Positions 44,488 to 45,722 of a DNA stretch of 45,722 bases are shown here, in pieces; position 1 is the stretch's first letter, and each line of letters starts with the position of its first letter. Position numbers and translations under genes: made by a program. Location: positions 1 to 45,722 of the IMG/VR virus record IMGVR_UViG_3300048590_000532; one strand, written 5' to 3'. The stretch comes from a virus. Below the pieces are notes generated by a model that saw nothing but the letters and a program-made list of their open reading frames with translations, was not told the origin of the DNA and did no database searches.

Positions 44488-44669
44488 AACCCGATGTAAT
44501 CCAAATCCCCGTGGACACCCACTACCCTGATACCAGTCGCCGCAGGAAAGTCAGGGAACTAGCCTATAAGCTGGGTTACCGCACCTACATCGGCACTTTT
44601 ATTGTCCCGCCCGATGGTGATGATGACCAGGAGTTTCGGGTCTTTGAGTATAGGAAAACCCTACAATGA
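44484..44669 (+). CDS. small protein, function unknown
   Basis: 61 residues from ATG 44484. Alternating short strands and a basic helix (DTSRRRKVRELAYKLGYRTY), then an acidic turn with DGDDDQEFRVFEY. Codon use is somewhat more AT-rich than the neighbours. ATGA overlaps on both sides. Confidence 0.55.
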   Translation: MKPDVIQIPVDTHYPDTSRRRKVRELAYKLGYRTYIGTFIVPPDGDDDQEFRVFEYRKTLQ

Positions 44670-45064
44670 CCCGCATCAACGTCGTCCCCGTAACCGAGCT
44701 GACTGACAAGCACCTGCTCGCCGAGTACCGCGAACTTCCTCGCATCTTCGGCGCATCGAAAAAGTGGTATGAGCGCGGCGGACGTGTTCGTGATCTTCCG
44801 ACCACGTATCGTCTCGGCAAAGGGCATGTCCTGTTCTTCTACAACAAGCTGGAGTATTGCTTCACTCGTCAGCAATCCCTTGTCGCCGAGTGCAAGCGCC
44901 GCGGGTTCAAGGTGCAGCACGAGCCTTCACTCGACTTGATCAGCTGGGCCCCGCATTACCTGTATCACAGCTATCAACCTACACGCGCAGCGTTGCGTAT
45001 CAATCGCGAGCGCATCAATACACGCTTGCGCGAGGTGTCACAGCGTCGCACAGCGAGCGCGTGA
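44666..45064 (+). CDS. denV: T4 endonuclease V-type pyrimidine dimer DNA glycosylase
   Basis: 132 residues closely following T4 DenV: MTRINVVPVTELTDKHLLAE at the start, with Thr2 as the Schiff-base nucleophile and Glu23 in EYRELPR as catalytic acid, FFYNKLEYC in place of FFYDKLEFL, and a basic RRGFKV turn. The C-terminal third diverges and is shorter and more basic. It excises UV-induced pyrimidine dimers (glycosylase plus AP lyase). It is the last gene of this operon. Confidence 0.93.
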   Translation: MTRINVVPVTELTDKHLLAEYRELPRIFGASKKWYERGGRVRDLPTTYRLGKGHVLFFYNKLEYCFTRQQSLVAECKRRGFKVQHEPSLDLISWAPHYLYHSYQPTRAALRINRERINTRLREVSQRRTASA

Positions 45065-45096
45065 CTGTCCTTCTCGACGTTTGATGATAGGACCTA

Positions 45097-45125
45097 CCTG
45101 AGCGACGTGCTAGCACGTCCTCAGG
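45097..45125. other. near-perfect long palindrome between convergent genes
   Basis: CCTGAG-C-GACGTGCTA and TAGCACGTC-CTCAGG form two 15-bp arms that match except for one extra C at 45103. The central 16 bp (45104-45119) are a perfect palindrome. It spans the end of the minus-strand ATPase gene (stop 45123-45121). No T tract, so as a terminator it would be intrinsic-poor; a bidirectional block or protein site is possible. Confidence 0.6.
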
Positions 45126-45722
45126 ACGACTTGTCAACGAGGAATGTTTGACGCTTGACGCCTCGTCCTCGTGATACCTTCTTCAATCCCAACTCAGCAG
45201 CTGCCTTGCGTATCGACATCTCGCTGATCGAGCGGGTGTCGGCGTTCTTGAGTAGCGAGTGGTAATTGACCTCGCCTTCCTCTTTCATCATTGACCGGAT
45301 GAGGTCGGCGGCAATGTTCTTGGACGAGTCGTCTTTCTGGTTCGACGTTCCCACAATCTCGTCACTGCCGTAATCGACGTGGCCTTCATACACCAGTCGC
45401 GAGCGATCCTTCTTGCCGAGCGTATCAGGCAGGGGTTCAATCACATACCCCAATGAGCCGAAGAACGGGGACAGGTTATTTTTGGTGCAGGCGACGACAC
45501 GCATGTCCGCTTCTTCAGGATGCCACCCAACAGTGGCGATGATACGAGCAACACCCGCGAACGCGATTGAACCATTGCCAGCATAGAGAGCCTTGCCCGC
45601 AGCTGACTTGTTGAGGTGTCGGACGATGACGAGCGCGAACTGGTAACGCTCGCTGAGTTCCTTGAGCACCTGCAGCGCCTGCTGCGTTTCGCTCGCCCGG
45701 TACGTGTCGGCACCCCCGATAT
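45121..45722 (-). CDS. RecA-like helicase/primase-type ATPase (AAA_25), N-terminal part missing
   Basis: The frame is open to the right edge (199 codons visible). It contains GGADTYRASETQQALQVLKE, then LVIVRHLNKSAAGKALYAGN and GSIAFAGVARI, the core-end pattern of RepA/AAA_25-type ATPases of phage primase-helicases. After a Lys/Asp linker the C-terminus (about 110-199) holds a winged-helix-like domain (SISEMSIRKAAAELGLKK). The Walker A lies beyond the window. It probably encodes the replicative helicase/primase partner of the family A polymerase. The GTG at 45669 is internal, not the start. Confidence 0.75.
   Translation of the reverse strand, partial: IGGADTYRASETQQALQVLKELSERYQFALVIVRHLNKSAAGKALYAGNGSIAFAGVARIIATVGWHPEEADMRVVACTKNNLSPFFGSLGYVIEPLPDTLGKKDRSRLVYEGHVDYGSDEIVGTSNQKDDSSKNIAADLIRSMMKEEGEVNYHSLLKNADTRSISEMSIRKAAAELGLKKVSRGRGVKRQTFLVDKSS

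Noticed and set aside
1-45722. The window is a complete circular genome closing between 45722 and 1
   Set aside because: Joining the ends puts the ATPase frame out of phase with the HTH frame and into an early stop, with no Walker A; sequence is missing between the ends.
1-45722. Integrase, CRISPR array, tRNA or rRNA genes
   Set aside because: None of their signatures (tyrosine or serine recombinase motifs, regularly spaced repeats, cloverleaf) was found in reading both strands; a tRNAscan run would be more sensitive.

Overview
This 45.7-kb window is most of the genome of a tailed, long-tailed (siphovirus-type) bacteriophage. The head-to-tail block has the order and families of the gene transfer agent (GTA) of Rhodobacter-type bacteria: HK97-type portal, protease and capsid, gp10-like chaperone, DUF2460, DUF2163, NlpC/P60 and a TIM-barrel megaprotein. 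With the high G+C content this points to an alphaproteobacterial host. No integrase, CRISPR array, rRNA or tRNA was seen. Both ends cut through genes: a helix-turn-helix gene at the left and a RecA-like helicase/primase-type ATPase at the right. The window is therefore a piece of a slightly larger genome.

Layout. (1) 1-180, minus: HTH regulator start, followed by a divergent promoter/operator region. (2) 262-13008, plus: nucleotide metabolism and replication. In order: dNMP kinase, DUF1653/MazG-type pyrophosphatase, C5-cytosine methyltransferase, two thymidylate-synthase-superfamily proteins (one carrying a LAGLIDADG endonuclease in frame), dCMP deaminase, UDG-like/family A DNA polymerase, Fe-S RecB-like nuclease, Sak4-like ATPase, a putative ssDNA-binding protein with an acidic repeat tail, VRR-NUC nuclease, SNF2 helicase and a small DNA-binding protein. 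(3) 13093-37608, minus: the late region read right to left. In order: small regulator, ligase-like small protein, terminase small and large subunits, SGNH-hydrolase fibre under its own promoter, portal, minor head protein, protease, capsid, connectors, tail tube, tail chaperones with a canonical -1 frameshift, tape measure, four GTA-like tail-tip genes, DUF2793 protein, endolysin, holin, spanins. (4) 37609-38001: non-coding, with repeats. (5) 38002-38817 minus and 38973-45064 plus: short, mostly unknown, tightly overlapping genes of early-gene character. They include several small DNA-binding proteins, a SprT-like metalloprotease and a T4 DenV-type pyrimidine dimer glycosylase. (6) 45121-45722, minus: C-terminus of a helicase/primase-type ATPase.

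The most interesting content is the nucleotide block. Both thymidylate-synthase-like proteins keep the catalytic Pro-Cys and carry Asp where thymidylate synthases have the pyrimidine-discriminating Asn, a change known to move specificity to dCMP. Together with a dNMP kinase and an all-alpha NTP pyrophosphatase this resembles the T4 logic for making 5-hydroxymethylcytosine DNA (HMase, dCTPase, dNMP kinase). A C5-cytosine methyltransferase sits directly upstream in an AT-shifted cassette. No glycosyltransferase or TET-like dioxygenase was recognised, so the final base, if any, is unknown. Other points of note are the in-frame LAGLIDADG insertion, a perfect 13-bp inverted repeat wrapped around a strong promoter at 42517-42564, a 9-mer shared by three intergenic promoter regions, and several genes too short for routine calling.
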